DNA from: an uncultured Flavobacterium sp.
GTDB lineage: Bacteria > Bacteroidota > Bacteroidia > Flavobacteriales > Flavobacteriaceae
NCBI GenBank assembly: GCA_946479395.1
Contig: CAMLFV010000064.1
Location: forward strand, 1 to 13,485
Direction: 5' to 3'
Length of the DNA stretch: 13,485 nt
Both the position numbers and the translations under genes were made by a program. Every line of letters starts with the position of its first letter. Positions within the stretch are counted from its first letter, which is position 1. The notes under the pieces were generated by a model. The model searched no databases. It was given only the letters and a program-made list of their open reading frames with translations, and was not told where the DNA came from. Positions 8,189-13,485 of this stretch are shown here, one piece after another.

Positions 8189-8223
8189 ATTTTATATTTT
8201 TTAGTGTAAAAATTAAAGTTGTA

Positions 8224-8231
8224 CAAAAGTA
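8224..8231 (-). promoter_or_regulatory. -7 promoter box for lpd
   Basis: On the minus strand the bases read TACTTTTG, a full match to the Bacteroidota -7 element TAnnTTTG. It lies 36 bp upstream of the lpd ATG. No TTG was found at the expected 17-23 bp further upstream, so the -33 half is missing or weak. Confidence 0.5.
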
Positions 8232-8268
8232 CGATTTATTATTTTGATTGATAATTAAACAACTGTTT

Positions 8269-8661
8269 TTACAGCTTTACCATATTTTGAGCTAATGTTT
8301 CAATGAACTTACCAATTGGTCCTTTAATCATCATTGCCATCATTGGGTTAAAATCACCTTCAAAAAACAACTGAACGTTGGTTTCTTCTACAGATTTTTC
8401 GTCTAATTTAGCAATTAAGGTAAATGGCAGTTTACTGCTTGCCGCACCTAAAACAACCTCGGTATTTGGTGTAGCACTTTTTTTAACCAGCTTAATTTCG
8501 GGCATTCCTTTTAAAGCAAATTCAAAGCAGTTTTCATCTATCACTTCAAACTTTGCAATGTTTTCGGGCATTAGCTTTTCGAAATTTTTAATATCGCCTA
8601 AAGCATCAAACAAATAAGCTGATGACTTTGGAACAGTTACTATCGGACTTTCTAAATTCAT
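8269..8661 (-). CDS. SRPBCC family protein
   Basis: The 130-residue soluble protein has the pattern of a polyketide-cyclase/START-like helix-grip fold: an N-terminal strand (IVTVPKSSAYLFDALGDI), the FEKLMP loop at about residues 28-33, a central beta-sheet (FEFALKGMPEIKLV, EVVLGAASSKLPFTLIAKL, NVQLFFEGDF) and a C-terminal amphipathic helix (GKFIETLAQNMVKL). Such domains bind hydrophobic ligands; the ligand here is unknown. The gene begins 13 bp after pyrE and is very probably co-transcribed with it. I know of no mechanistic link between this family and pyrimidine synthesis. It shares no obvious motif with the START-like protein at 4234-4620 beyond fold class. Confidence 0.88.
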   Translation of the reverse strand: MNLESPIVTVPKSSAYLFDALGDIKNFEKLMPENIAKFEVIDENCFEFALKGMPEIKLVKKSATPNTEVVLGAASSKLPFTLIAKLDEKSVEETNVQLFFEGDFNPMMAMMIKGPIGKFIETLAQNMVKL

Positions 8662-8674
8662 AATTTATATCTTT

Positions 8675-9316
8675 TTAAACTCCCCAAACAGAAGGATCTT
8701 TACTCCAATCACTCAAAGTAGCAACTTCTTCTTGCGAGATATAATTTTTTTCTACTGCCGCTTTTAATAACGTAGGATAATTACTTAATGTTACCAATTG
8801 TATGTCTGCATTTTTAAAATTTTCTGCAGCAACATCAAATCCATACGTAAAAATAGCAGCCATTCCTAAAATATTGGCATCGGCAGCACGCAAAGCATCA
8901 ACAGCCTGCAAACTACTTTTCCCTGTGCTGATTAAATCTTCAACCACAACTACACTTTTACCAGCTTCGAACTGCCCTTCGATTTGGTTTTGTCGACCAT
9001 GTTTTTTAGCTTCTGGACGAACGTAAATAAAAGGTAGATCTAACGCTTCGGCAACTAACAAACCAATACCAATGGCACCGGTTGCAACGCCTGCGATATA
9101 ATCTGGCTTACCAAATTTCTCTACAATGTTTGCAGCAAATTCGTTCTTTAAAAACTTTCTAATCTCTGGAAATGAAAGAGTTATGCGATTGTCGCAATAA
9201 ATTGGCGATTTCCATCCTGAAGCCCATGTAAAAGGATTTTTAGGATTTAATTTAATTGCGTTTATTTGTAAAAGCAATTCGGCCGTTTTCTGTGCTGTAT
9301 TGTCGTTAAAAATCAT
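8675..9316 (-). CDS. pyrE: orotate phosphoribosyltransferase
   Basis: The 213-residue enzyme condenses orotate with PRPP to give orotidine 5'-monophosphate, the fifth step of pyrimidine synthesis, in the cytoplasm. The PRPP-binding motif VVVVEDLISTGKS lies at residues 122-134. The flexible catalytic loop with Lys/His (RPEAKKHGRQNQIEG) is at about 100-114, and the N-terminal NPFTWASGWKSPIYCDNR (about 27-44) matches the family. Length is normal. The ATG at 9316 gives the expected N-terminus (IFNDNTAQKTAELLLQI). It heads a two-gene unit with the SRPBCC gene. Its start codon is only 7 bp from that of the divergent NUDIX gene, so its promoter must overlap that gene. No attenuator-like hairpin precedes it. 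Confidence 0.97.
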   Translation of the reverse strand: MIFNDNTAQKTAELLLQINAIKLNPKNPFTWASGWKSPIYCDNRITLSFPEIRKFLKNEFAANIVEKFGKPDYIAGVATGAIGIGLLVAEALDLPFIYVRPEAKKHGRQNQIEGQFEAGKSVVVVEDLISTGKSSLQAVDALRAADANILGMAAIFTYGFDVAAENFKNADIQLVTLSNYPTLLKAAVEKNYISQEEVATLSDWSKDPSVWGV

Positions 9317-9320
9317 ACTA

Positions 9321-9328
9321 CAAATGTA
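9321..9328 (-). promoter_or_regulatory. possible -7 box of pyrE, overlapping the NUDIX start codon
   Basis: The minus strand reads TACATTTG here, a full TAnnTTTG match. The pyrE ATG (9316-9314) begins only 5 bp after the box, so transcription from it would begin at or very near the start codon, giving a leaderless mRNA. There is no TTG at -33 spacing. In such AT-rich DNA a chance match is possible. Confidence 0.35.
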
Positions 9329-9956
9329 TAAAGTTTTTATTAATGATAAGCCACTTTTTTTAACAAGTACGTTAGAAAAAGAACGCGATTTTAAATATTT
9401 TTTGTTGGATACCGTTGATATGCAGAAACTAATTGTACAATATTTCGCAGATCAGCTTACAAATGCGTACTTGTATCACCCCGATGAAGAGTTGCTGCTT
9501 AAGTTATTTAAGGATAAAATCACAATAAATAAAGCTGGGGGCGGTTTGGTTGAAAACGATAAAGGACAGGTTTTATTTATTTACCGAAACGGAAAATGGG
9601 ATTTACCAAAAGGCGGCATTGAAAAAAATGAAACCATAGAGGAAACATCGATCCGAGAAGTGGAAGAAGAAACCGGTTGCCGAGATTTAAAAATTACTAA
9701 ACGATTAGAAAAAACTTTTCATATTTTTAAGCGCAACGGCGAATATCGCTTAAAAATCACCTATTGGTTTTTTATGACTACCAATTACAACGGCGATTTA
9801 CACGGACAAATTGAAGAAGGTATAGAAAAAGTTGTGTGGGTTGATAAAAAGGATATTCCAGAACTTCTTAAAAATTCGTACCAAAATATTAAACTGTTGT
9901 TTAATGACAGTATTTACTGCAAAACAGCTTTAGAAAAAGAAAAAGGAATCGTTTAA
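9324..9956 (+). CDS. NUDIX hydrolase
   Basis: The 210-residue protein carries a complete NUDIX box at residues 97-119 (Gly97, Glu103, then REVEEETGC), matching GX5EX7REUXEEXGU, so the metal-binding glutamates are present. NUDIX enzymes hydrolyse nucleoside diphosphates linked to another group. WDLPKGG just before the box and the HGQIEEGIEKVVW region are typical of the flavobacterial family near pyrE. An about 70-residue N-terminal part precedes the NUDIX domain (VFINDKPLFLTS onward) and is not itself a recognised domain. The substrate is not known. The ATG at 9324 is chosen over the upstream TTG at 9300, which would overlap pyrE; MYKVFIND also fits homologues as I remember them. The terminator hairpin includes the stop codon. 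Confidence 0.92.
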   Translation: MYKVFINDKPLFLTSTLEKERDFKYFLLDTVDMQKLIVQYFADQLTNAYLYHPDEELLLKLFKDKITINKAGGGLVENDKGQVLFIYRNGKWDLPKGGIEKNETIEETSIREVEEETGCRDLKITKRLEKTFHIFKRNGEYRLKITYWFFMTTNYNGDLHGQIEEGIEKVVWVDKKDIPELLKNSYQNIKLLFNDSIYCKTALEKEKGIV

Positions 9957-9968
9957 GATTCCTTTTTC
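9939..9968. terminator. bidirectional terminator overlapping the NUDIX stop codon
   Basis: Arms GAAAAAGGAATC (9939-9950) and GATTCCTTTTTC (9957-9968) form a perfect 12-bp stem around a 6-nt loop that contains the TAA stop of the NUDIX gene. The T run follows on one strand and on the other the mirror-image run, so it can serve both the NUDIX gene (+) and the convergent secreted-protein gene (-), which ends at 9974. Confidence 0.85.
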
Positions 9969-9973
9969 GAATT

Positions 9974-10357
9974 TTAATCAATATTATTTCCTTGTTGTTC
10001 GTCTTCGATAAATAGCTGAACTTTACTTACAATACTTCTCAGAATTTCTTCTCGTTTGTTTGCTGTTCCAATTTCTTGTAAAGACATTTTGTTTGGTAAT
10101 GTGGTGCTGTCGTTCGTAAGCTGTTTTGCCATGATATTTACCCTGATACCAACCGTTGCGTCTTCAGGAACATCTTTAAAAACATTGGTTAAATGTGTTC
10201 GCCAATCAAAACCTTTTAAATCTTGAAAGCGGTCTGCATTAACCGTCATAAAAACCGTTTTAACCTTATCAACAATCTCAATGTCGGTTTTAACTTCTTG
10301 TGCACGAACAGCAGGAATTGCTGCCAATAAAAGTGCTATTACTACAAATTTTTTCAT
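9974..10357 (-). CDS. small secreted protein of unknown function
   Basis: The 127-residue precursor has a typical signal peptide (KKFVVIALLLAAIPAVRAQ) with predicted cleavage after VRA, near residue 19. The mature part of about 108 residues is polar and mostly helical-looking, with no cysteines, no membrane segment and no motif I recognise. It ends in an acidic tail (EDEQQGNNID). It is not a barrel: the C-terminus is not aromatic and there is no strand alternation. It would be periplasmic or released. It stands alone, with a shared terminator on its 3' side (9939-9968). Upstream only an imperfect -7 box (TATCTTTA, 10382-10375 on the minus strand) is seen. I cannot give a function. Confidence 0.75.
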   Translation of the reverse strand: MKKFVVIALLLAAIPAVRAQEVKTDIEIVDKVKTVFMTVNADRFQDLKGFDWRTHLTNVFKDVPEDATVGIRVNIMAKQLTNDSTTLPNKMSLQEIGTANKREEILRSIVSKVQLFIEDEQQGNNID

Positions 10358-10400
10358 GATTCAATTCTTTTTACTAAAGATATAAAAAAATCATTAAATA

Positions 10401-10418
10401 ATAACATTTACATGTTAT
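10401..10418. repeat. inverted repeat in the gap between the secreted-protein and lipoprotein genes
   Basis: ATAACAT (10401-10407) and ATGTTAT (10412-10418) form a 7-bp perfect inverted repeat with a TTAC loop. It lies 29 bp beyond the lipoprotein stop and 44 bp before the next gene's start on the same strand. It could be a weak terminator of the murQ unit or an operator of the secreted-protein gene. All but two of its base pairs are A-T and there is no uninterrupted T run directly after it, so the call is tentative. Confidence 0.35.
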
Positions 10419-10447
10419 GTAATCGTGATGAAATTAATTGATAAGAA

Positions 10448-10819
10448 TTACTTGATCTTTTTAATTTCTCCTTTTTGTTTGTTAGAATCGCCCACAATAC
10501 TGTATTCAAAAGTATATCCGTTTTCGTTTGTAGATAGAATTTTCATTTGTACGGCTTTTTTCTCTGCCATATTTTTCGGATGTAATTTTTGCAGAATATA
10601 CTCACAATCGTTTACCCAACGAATGCTTGCTGTATCGGTTTTACCATTGTAGGTTTCGATCTCGTATTTATCGGTTCGAACAAAAGTAGAAGTGTGTTTT
10701 TGTCCGTTTATTTCTTGTTCAAACAAAAAATTTCCTGTTTTAAAATCCGAACAATTTCTTTCTTGATTATAGCAACCCATCAAACAAAACGGAATTGCCA
10801 GTAAAAATAATTTCTTCAT
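10448..10819 (-). CDS. small lipoprotein of a flavobacterial family
   Basis: The 123-residue precursor has a lipobox CLMGC, with Cys16 as the lipidation site after a short hydrophobic signal (KKLFLLAIPF). The mature part reads RNCSDFKTGNFLFEQ, then TSTFVRTDKYEIE, SIRWVNDCEYILQKL and an FEYSIVGD strand: short beta-rich units with two further cysteines (Cys23 and the one in NDCEY) that could form a disulfide. I believe homologues have been labelled 'DNA topoisomerase IV' in some databases. Nothing here resembles a topoisomerase: it is too short, exported and lacks any catalytic motif. It starts 3 bp after the membrane-protein stop and so is the third gene of the murQ unit. The function is unknown; an envelope role is likely by location. 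Confidence 0.82.
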   Translation of the reverse strand: MKKLFLLAIPFCLMGCYNQERNCSDFKTGNFLFEQEINGQKHTSTFVRTDKYEIETYNGKTDTASIRWVNDCEYILQKLHPKNMAEKKAVQMKILSTNENGYTFEYSIVGDSNKQKGEIKKIK

Positions 10820-10822
10820 AAA

Positions 10823-11053
10823 TTAATCGTTAAATAAACCGCTGACTAAAGTTCTTAATCCCTTAAAAAATAAATACATGGAAAACAAACAGATTAAACA
10901 TCCTAAAATTAAAACGGGATAGTATAAAAAATGTTCCTGATTTTTAAAAGACGAATAAATAATAATTGGCCCAACAAACATCAATGGTATAGCAATGAAA
11001 ACTTTTTGTAAGCCTTTGTAAATTTTGGTTTTATCTGCTTTAGGTGTTTCCAT
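10823..11053 (-). CDS. small two-helix membrane protein (DUF6095-like)
   Basis: The 76-residue protein has two hydrophobic segments (about residues 19-34, IAIPLMFVGPIIIYSS, and about 45-64, YPVLILGCLICLFSMYLFF) joined by a short polar turn (FKNQEHFLY), with a charged N-terminus. This predicts a two-pass inner-membrane protein. It resembles the small DUF6095 family that I recall from flavobacterial genomes; this is from memory and not verified. The ATG overlaps the murQ stop by one base (TAATG), so translation is probably coupled to murQ, and the lipoprotein gene follows after 3 bp. No function is known. Conservation of this tight order would suggest an accessory role in envelope or murein metabolism. 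Confidence 0.8.
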   Translation of the reverse strand: METPKADKTKIYKGLQKVFIAIPLMFVGPIIIYSSFKNQEHFLYYPVLILGCLICLFSMYLFFKGLRTLVSGLFND

Positions 11054-11865
11054 TATTCGGTGTAATTATTTATGGCATTTCGTACGTTGCCGTATTGATT
11101 TATCAGTTCAGTTGCTTTTTCTTCGGATACATTTAGTTCGTTCATTACCATTTGTATGGCTCTGTTCACTAATTTATGGTTCGATAGTTTCATATCTACC
11201 ATTTTATTGCCTTTTACGTGTCCCAACTGAATCATTGTTGCAGTAGAAATCATGTTTAAAACCAGTTTTTGTGCTGTTCCAGCTTTCATGCGCGAACTTC
11301 CGGTTACAAATTCTGATCCAACAATAACTACCATTGGAAAGTCTGCCGCTAATGCCAACGGACTTTCTGCATTACAAGTAATTCCACCTGTAGGAATATT
11401 GTTTTTCTTGCAAAAATCTAATCCGCCTAAAACATACGGAGTTGTACCTGATGCTGCGATTCCAATAACAAAATCATTCGAATTGATTTGATGTTCCTTT
11501 AAATCTATTTCAGCTTGATTGGCATTATCTTCTGCATTTTCAACCGCTTTTCTAATAGCTGTATCGCCACCTGCAATTAATCCGATCACTTTATCATACG
11601 AAACTCCAAAAGTTGGCGGACATTCCGAAGCATCAACAATTCCCAATCTGCCCGATGTTCCTGCACCAATATAAAATAATCGACCACCGTTTTTTAGTTG
11701 CGATACAATTTTTGTAACAGCAACTTCGATCTGCGGAATGGCTTTTTGAACAGCAAAAGGCACCGTTTGATCTTCTTTATTGATATTTGTAAGTAAATCT
11801 GTAACACTCATCTGCTCTAAATAGTTGTATTTAGATTCAGATTCGGTGATTTTATCAAAAGACAT
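11053..11865 (-). CDS. murQ: N-acetylmuramic acid 6-phosphate etherase
   Basis: From the ATG at 11865 the protein is 270 residues. MurQ cleaves the D-lactyl ether of MurNAc-6-phosphate to give GlcNAc-6-phosphate, a cytoplasmic step in peptidoglycan recycling. The SIS sugar-phosphate-binding domain shows GAGTSGRLGIVDASECPPTFG from residue 68. Glu81 corresponds to E. coli Glu83, and Glu112 in AVENAED to Glu114, the two catalytic acids. AASGTTPYVLGGL follows at about 138-149. A TTG start at 11883 would add six residues (with TTG read as Met), but it lies inside the -7 box at 11881-11888, so the ATG is preferred. MurQ heads a three-gene unit with two envelope proteins. No PTS transporter (MurP) lies nearby, so MurNAc-6P would have to come from a kinase encoded elsewhere. 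Confidence 0.96.
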   Translation of the reverse strand: MSFDKITESESKYNYLEQMSVTDLLTNINKEDQTVPFAVQKAIPQIEVAVTKIVSQLKNGGRLFYIGAGTSGRLGIVDASECPPTFGVSYDKVIGLIAGGDTAIRKAVENAEDNANQAEIDLKEHQINSNDFVIGIAASGTTPYVLGGLDFCKKNNIPTGGITCNAESPLALAADFPMVVIVGSEFVTGSSRMKAGTAQKLVLNMISTATMIQLGHVKGNKMVDMKLSNHKLVNRAIQMVMNELNVSEEKATELINQYGNVRNAINNYTE

Positions 11866-11880
11866 AATTTGTATTTTAAA

Positions 11881-11888
11881 CAAATTTA
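11881..11888 (-). promoter_or_regulatory. -7 promoter box for the murQ operon
   Basis: The minus strand reads TAAATTTG, a full TAnnTTTG match 15 bp upstream of the murQ ATG (11865). Transcription would begin around 11873-11876, giving a leader of about 10 nt. No clear TTG at -33. The divergent RNase P RNA promoter lies within 60 bp. Confidence 0.5.
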
Positions 11889-11940
11889 CAGAAAATTTAA
11901 TAAGCGTTGGTATTTATAAGGATAAAACAAATATTCGTAG

Positions 11941-11948
11941 TACTTTTG
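11941..11948 (+). promoter_or_regulatory. -7 promoter box of the RNase P RNA gene
   Basis: TACTTTTG is a full TAnnTTTG match. It ends 4-5 bp before the predicted 5' end of the RNA, where P1 begins (11953/11954), exactly the expected distance for a -7 element. The TTG upstream (11907-11909) is too far away (31 bp) to be a normal -33 element. Confidence 0.6.
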
Positions 11949-11952
11949 CAGC

Positions 11953-12247
11953 AAGTAGACCGCCTTATCGCTGGCTTTTTGTCAGAGGAAAGTCTGGGCA
12001 CCATAGAGCAGAATAGCGGGTAACGCCCGTCCGCTGTGAGGTGAGGACAAGTGCAACAGAAAGTATGTACAGTTAGGCTGTAGTGAAACCAGGTAAACTC
12101 TATTCGGTGAAATGCCATGTAAACCAACGCTAAGTGCTGCTCGCGCAAGTTGGAGGGTAGGCAGATAAAGTGTACGGGTAACCTTGCACGTAGATAAATG
12201 ATAAGGAAAAGATTCGTCTTTTACAGAACCCGGCTTATAGGTCTACT
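11953..12247 (+). ncRNA. rnpB: RNase P RNA (bacterial type A), compact
   Basis: This is the catalytic RNA of RNase P, which with the RnpA protein removes 5' leaders from pre-tRNAs. Its conserved blocks are all visible: GAGGAAAGTCTGGGC (11985-11999), GTGCAACAGA (12051-12060), GGTAAACTC (12092-12100), the L15-like GGGTAGGC with its GGT that pairs with tRNA CCA (12156-12163), and ACAGAACCCGGCTTAT (12223-12238). Helix P1 is formed by AGTAGACC (11954-11961) and GGTCTACT (12240-12247), fixing both ends. At about 295 nt it is clearly shorter than the E. coli RNA (377 nt); only three bases separate GTGAAA (12083-12088) and GGTAAACTC, where other type A RNAs carry helix P12. The ends are inferred from P1. 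Confidence 0.95.
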
Positions 12248-12252
12248 TTTTT
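12240..12252 (+). terminator. 3' end of RNase P RNA with T run
   Basis: The 3' strand of helix P1 is followed by six T (12247-12252). P1 pairs over almost 290 nt, so this is not a local hairpin; it marks the likely transcript end. An AT-only inverted repeat (ATTAAAA 12264-12270, TTTTAAT 12277-12283) just beyond may help. Confidence 0.4.
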
Positions 12253-12515
12253 AGTTTAAGTAAATTAAAACTTTCTTTTTAATCAATTTTTATAAAAAGC
12301 ACTGTGTAAGAACTATACATTATCTTAAAAGTGCATTATCTTAAATTAAGTCTTCTATCTATTAAACAAAAACATCATTTCTCAACTATATTTTTATATA
12401 ACAAGTGATATAAAAAACAATCCCTAAACATATTAACTAAAATATTATCATAAAATTATATTAAAGTTTAAATGTTATAGTGTATATTGCAATGATTTTT
12501 TTTTAAACAACTATT
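12253..12515. other. AT-rich intergenic leader of the surface-protein gene
   Basis: The 263 bases between the RNase P RNA gene and the choice-of-anchor L gene hold no coding frame that I can support. They contain a 12-bp direct repeat (12318-12345) and an AT-only 9-bp inverted repeat (12391-12399 with 12408-12416). No TTTG occurs on the plus strand, so no standard -7 box precedes the downstream gene; TATATTGC (12483-12490) is the nearest weak resemblance. Confidence 0.5.
12318..12345. repeat. two direct copies of CATTATCTTAAA
   Basis: Identical 12-mers at 12318-12329 and 12334-12345, starts 16 bp apart. They lie about 170-200 bp upstream of the surface-protein gene. They could be a paired binding site for a regulator or a simple duplication; nothing else in the window shows the same 12-mer. 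Confidence 0.55.
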
Positions 12516-13485
12516 ATGAAATTCATTTTTAGTATGATAACAAGATTACATTTAGGAAAGGTTTATTGGGTTACAGCCTTTTTTTTGCTGATAAGCTTTT
12601 TAGGTTTTAGTCAACAACCAAATTACGTGGATGTTGATGACACATATACTACAGATCAACTTATAAAAGACATATTAGTAGGCTCTAAATGTGATTTGGT
12701 ATCTAATGTAAGATACCAATATGGTAGTGGTGTTCCAGCTTCTAATTCAGTAAAAGCAGCAGCTTACTTTAATAGAAATGGTAGTACATTCCCATTTGAA
12801 GAAGGAATTGTATTGGCTACAGATATGGCAACTGGAGTAGAAGGACCTTGTACACCAGGTGGAGGTCCGACAAGCCCAAATCAATTTCGATGGACTGGAG
12901 ATCAAGATTTATTAGACTTGATAAACGATGCTGGAGGATGGCCAACTACGCCTGTTAATCCTGCAAATATGAGATCTACCGTTATCGACTTTGAATTTGT
13001 TCCAATGCAAGGTACGGTAAGTTTTGAATATTTATTCGGTAGTCACAGTTATAACAGAGGATGTAATTTTGATTGTGGAAACGGAGCATTGTTTGGTGCT
13101 TGGTTAATTGATTTAACTACAGGAATTGGAGAAAATCTTGCAAAAATACCTAATACCAATGATCCAATTTCTATTAGTACAGTTCGCGATAATAATAAAT
13201 CAAATCCGTCCAACTGTGCAGCTGGTGCAGGTTCTATTAATCCGCAATATTTTGGAAATTCTTATGGAAATGGGGCAAATCAAGTTCCGCCATTAACAGC
13301 ACCAATCAATCTTTCAGGCCACACTATCCCTATGCAGTCTTTAACAGCAAATGTAGTTGTAGGTAGAAGATATAAAATTAAATTAGCCGTAATCGATTTC
13401 TGTCCTTCTGCTAGCCACACCAGTGCAGTATTTTTCAAAGCAGGCAGTTTTGATATTGGGGATTTAGATTTAGGAGATCCGCAGT
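12516..13485 (+). CDS. choice-of-anchor L domain surface/secreted protein (5' part, runs off window)
   Basis: The frame is open from the ATG at 12516 to the window end (323 codons, no stop). Residues 1-32 form a long signal peptide (KVYWVTAFFLLISFLGFS, cut before QQ). Next come the signatures of the choice-of-anchor L domain: YTTDQLIKDILVGSKCDLVSN (from about 44), NGSTFPFEEGIVLATD (about 88-103), VSFEYLFGSHSYN (about 168-180), and GRRYKIKLAVIDF with SAVFFKAGSF (about 283-312). Six cysteines (59, 112, 183, 187, 234, 296) suggest disulfides in an exported domain. Family members in this phylum are usually large and end in a type IX secretion sorting domain, so this is probably a cell-surface or secreted adhesin-like protein; the C-terminus that would prove this is not in the window. 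A later in-frame ATG at 12534 is an alternative start. Confidence 0.88.
   Translation, partial: MKFIFSMITRLHLGKVYWVTAFFLLISFLGFSQQPNYVDVDDTYTTDQLIKDILVGSKCDLVSNVRYQYGSGVPASNSVKAAAYFNRNGSTFPFEEGIVLATDMATGVEGPCTPGGGPTSPNQFRWTGDQDLLDLINDAGGWPTTPVNPANMRSTVIDFEFVPMQGTVSFEYLFGSHSYNRGCNFDCGNGALFGAWLIDLTTGIGENLAKIPNTNDPISISTVRDNNKSNPSNCAAGAGSINPQYFGNSYGNGANQVPPLTAPINLSGHTIPMQSLTANVVVGRRYKIKLAVIDFCPSASHTSAVFFKAGSFDIGDLDLGDPQ

Noticed and set aside
8221..8232. GTAC-AAAA-GTAC as a regulatory palindrome
   Set aside because: It overlaps the lpd -7 box and four-base arms are expected by chance.
11897..12148. An 83-codon minus-strand open frame
   Set aside because: It lies across the RNase P RNA gene, whose conserved blocks and P1 pairing explain the sequence.
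12391..12416. Inverted repeat TTTTTATAT / ATATAAAAA as an operator
   Set aside because: It is made only of A and T in a very AT-rich stretch, so chance is a sufficient explanation.
1..13485. CRISPR array, insertion sequence, integron or prophage signatures
   Set aside because: No repeated spacer pattern, transposase, integrase or phage protein was found; the gene content is ordinary chromosomal.

Overview
The window reads as a chromosomal core region of an AT-rich member of the Flavobacteriaceae (phylum Bacteroidota). The genus is uncertain. The reasons are the low GC, the near absence of Shine-Dalgarno sequences, several -7 boxes of the Bacteroidota type (TAnnTTTG), and protein families typical of this group: START-like, DUF6095-like, short secreted proteins ending in SQ/AQ, and a choice-of-anchor L surface protein. 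No contig-like breaks, insertion sequences, integrases, CRISPR arrays or tRNAs were seen.

Layout. 1-2300 (+): the 3' part of a RecQ-family helicase gene, overlapping fmt (Met-tRNA formyltransferase) by 1 nt. 2375-2772 (+): an HU-type nucleoid protein gene as a single unit with its own promoter and a strong terminator. 2806-3366 (+): a YqgE/AlgH-family gene, whose end overlaps by 11 bp the convergent class IV aminotransferase gene (3356-4192, -). Next on the minus strand come a START-like domain gene (4234-4620) and a small outer-membrane barrel gene (4751-5257). 5386-6735 (+) is rmuC, convergent with the dihydrolipoyl dehydrogenase gene (6785-8188, -) across a shared terminator. pyrE and an SRPBCC gene form a minus-strand pair (8269-9316). 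A NUDIX hydrolase gene (9324-9956, +) diverges from pyrE with only 7 bp between start codons. It converges on a small secreted protein of unknown function (9974-10357, -). 10448-11865 (-) is a tight three-gene unit: murQ, a small two-helix membrane protein and a lipoprotein. 11953-12247 (+) is the RNase P RNA gene, which is compact. The window ends in the 5' part of a large secreted adhesin-like gene (12516 to beyond 13485, +) with a choice-of-anchor L domain, probably a type IX secretion substrate.

The genes are mostly housekeeping: DNA repair (RecQ, RmuC), translation initiation (Fmt), tRNA maturation (RNase P), chromosome organisation (HU), 2-oxoacid dehydrogenase chemistry (Lpd), pyrimidine synthesis (PyrE) and peptidoglycan recycling (MurQ). 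Neighbouring units are separated by clear hairpin terminators, several of which serve both strands.

I do not see a convincing new defence, mobile or biosynthetic system here. The items most worth a second look are the surface protein at the right edge, the short RNase P RNA, the murQ operon's two uncharacterised envelope partners, a terminator hairpin that ends directly at a start codon, and the very compact pyrE/NUDIX divergent junction.
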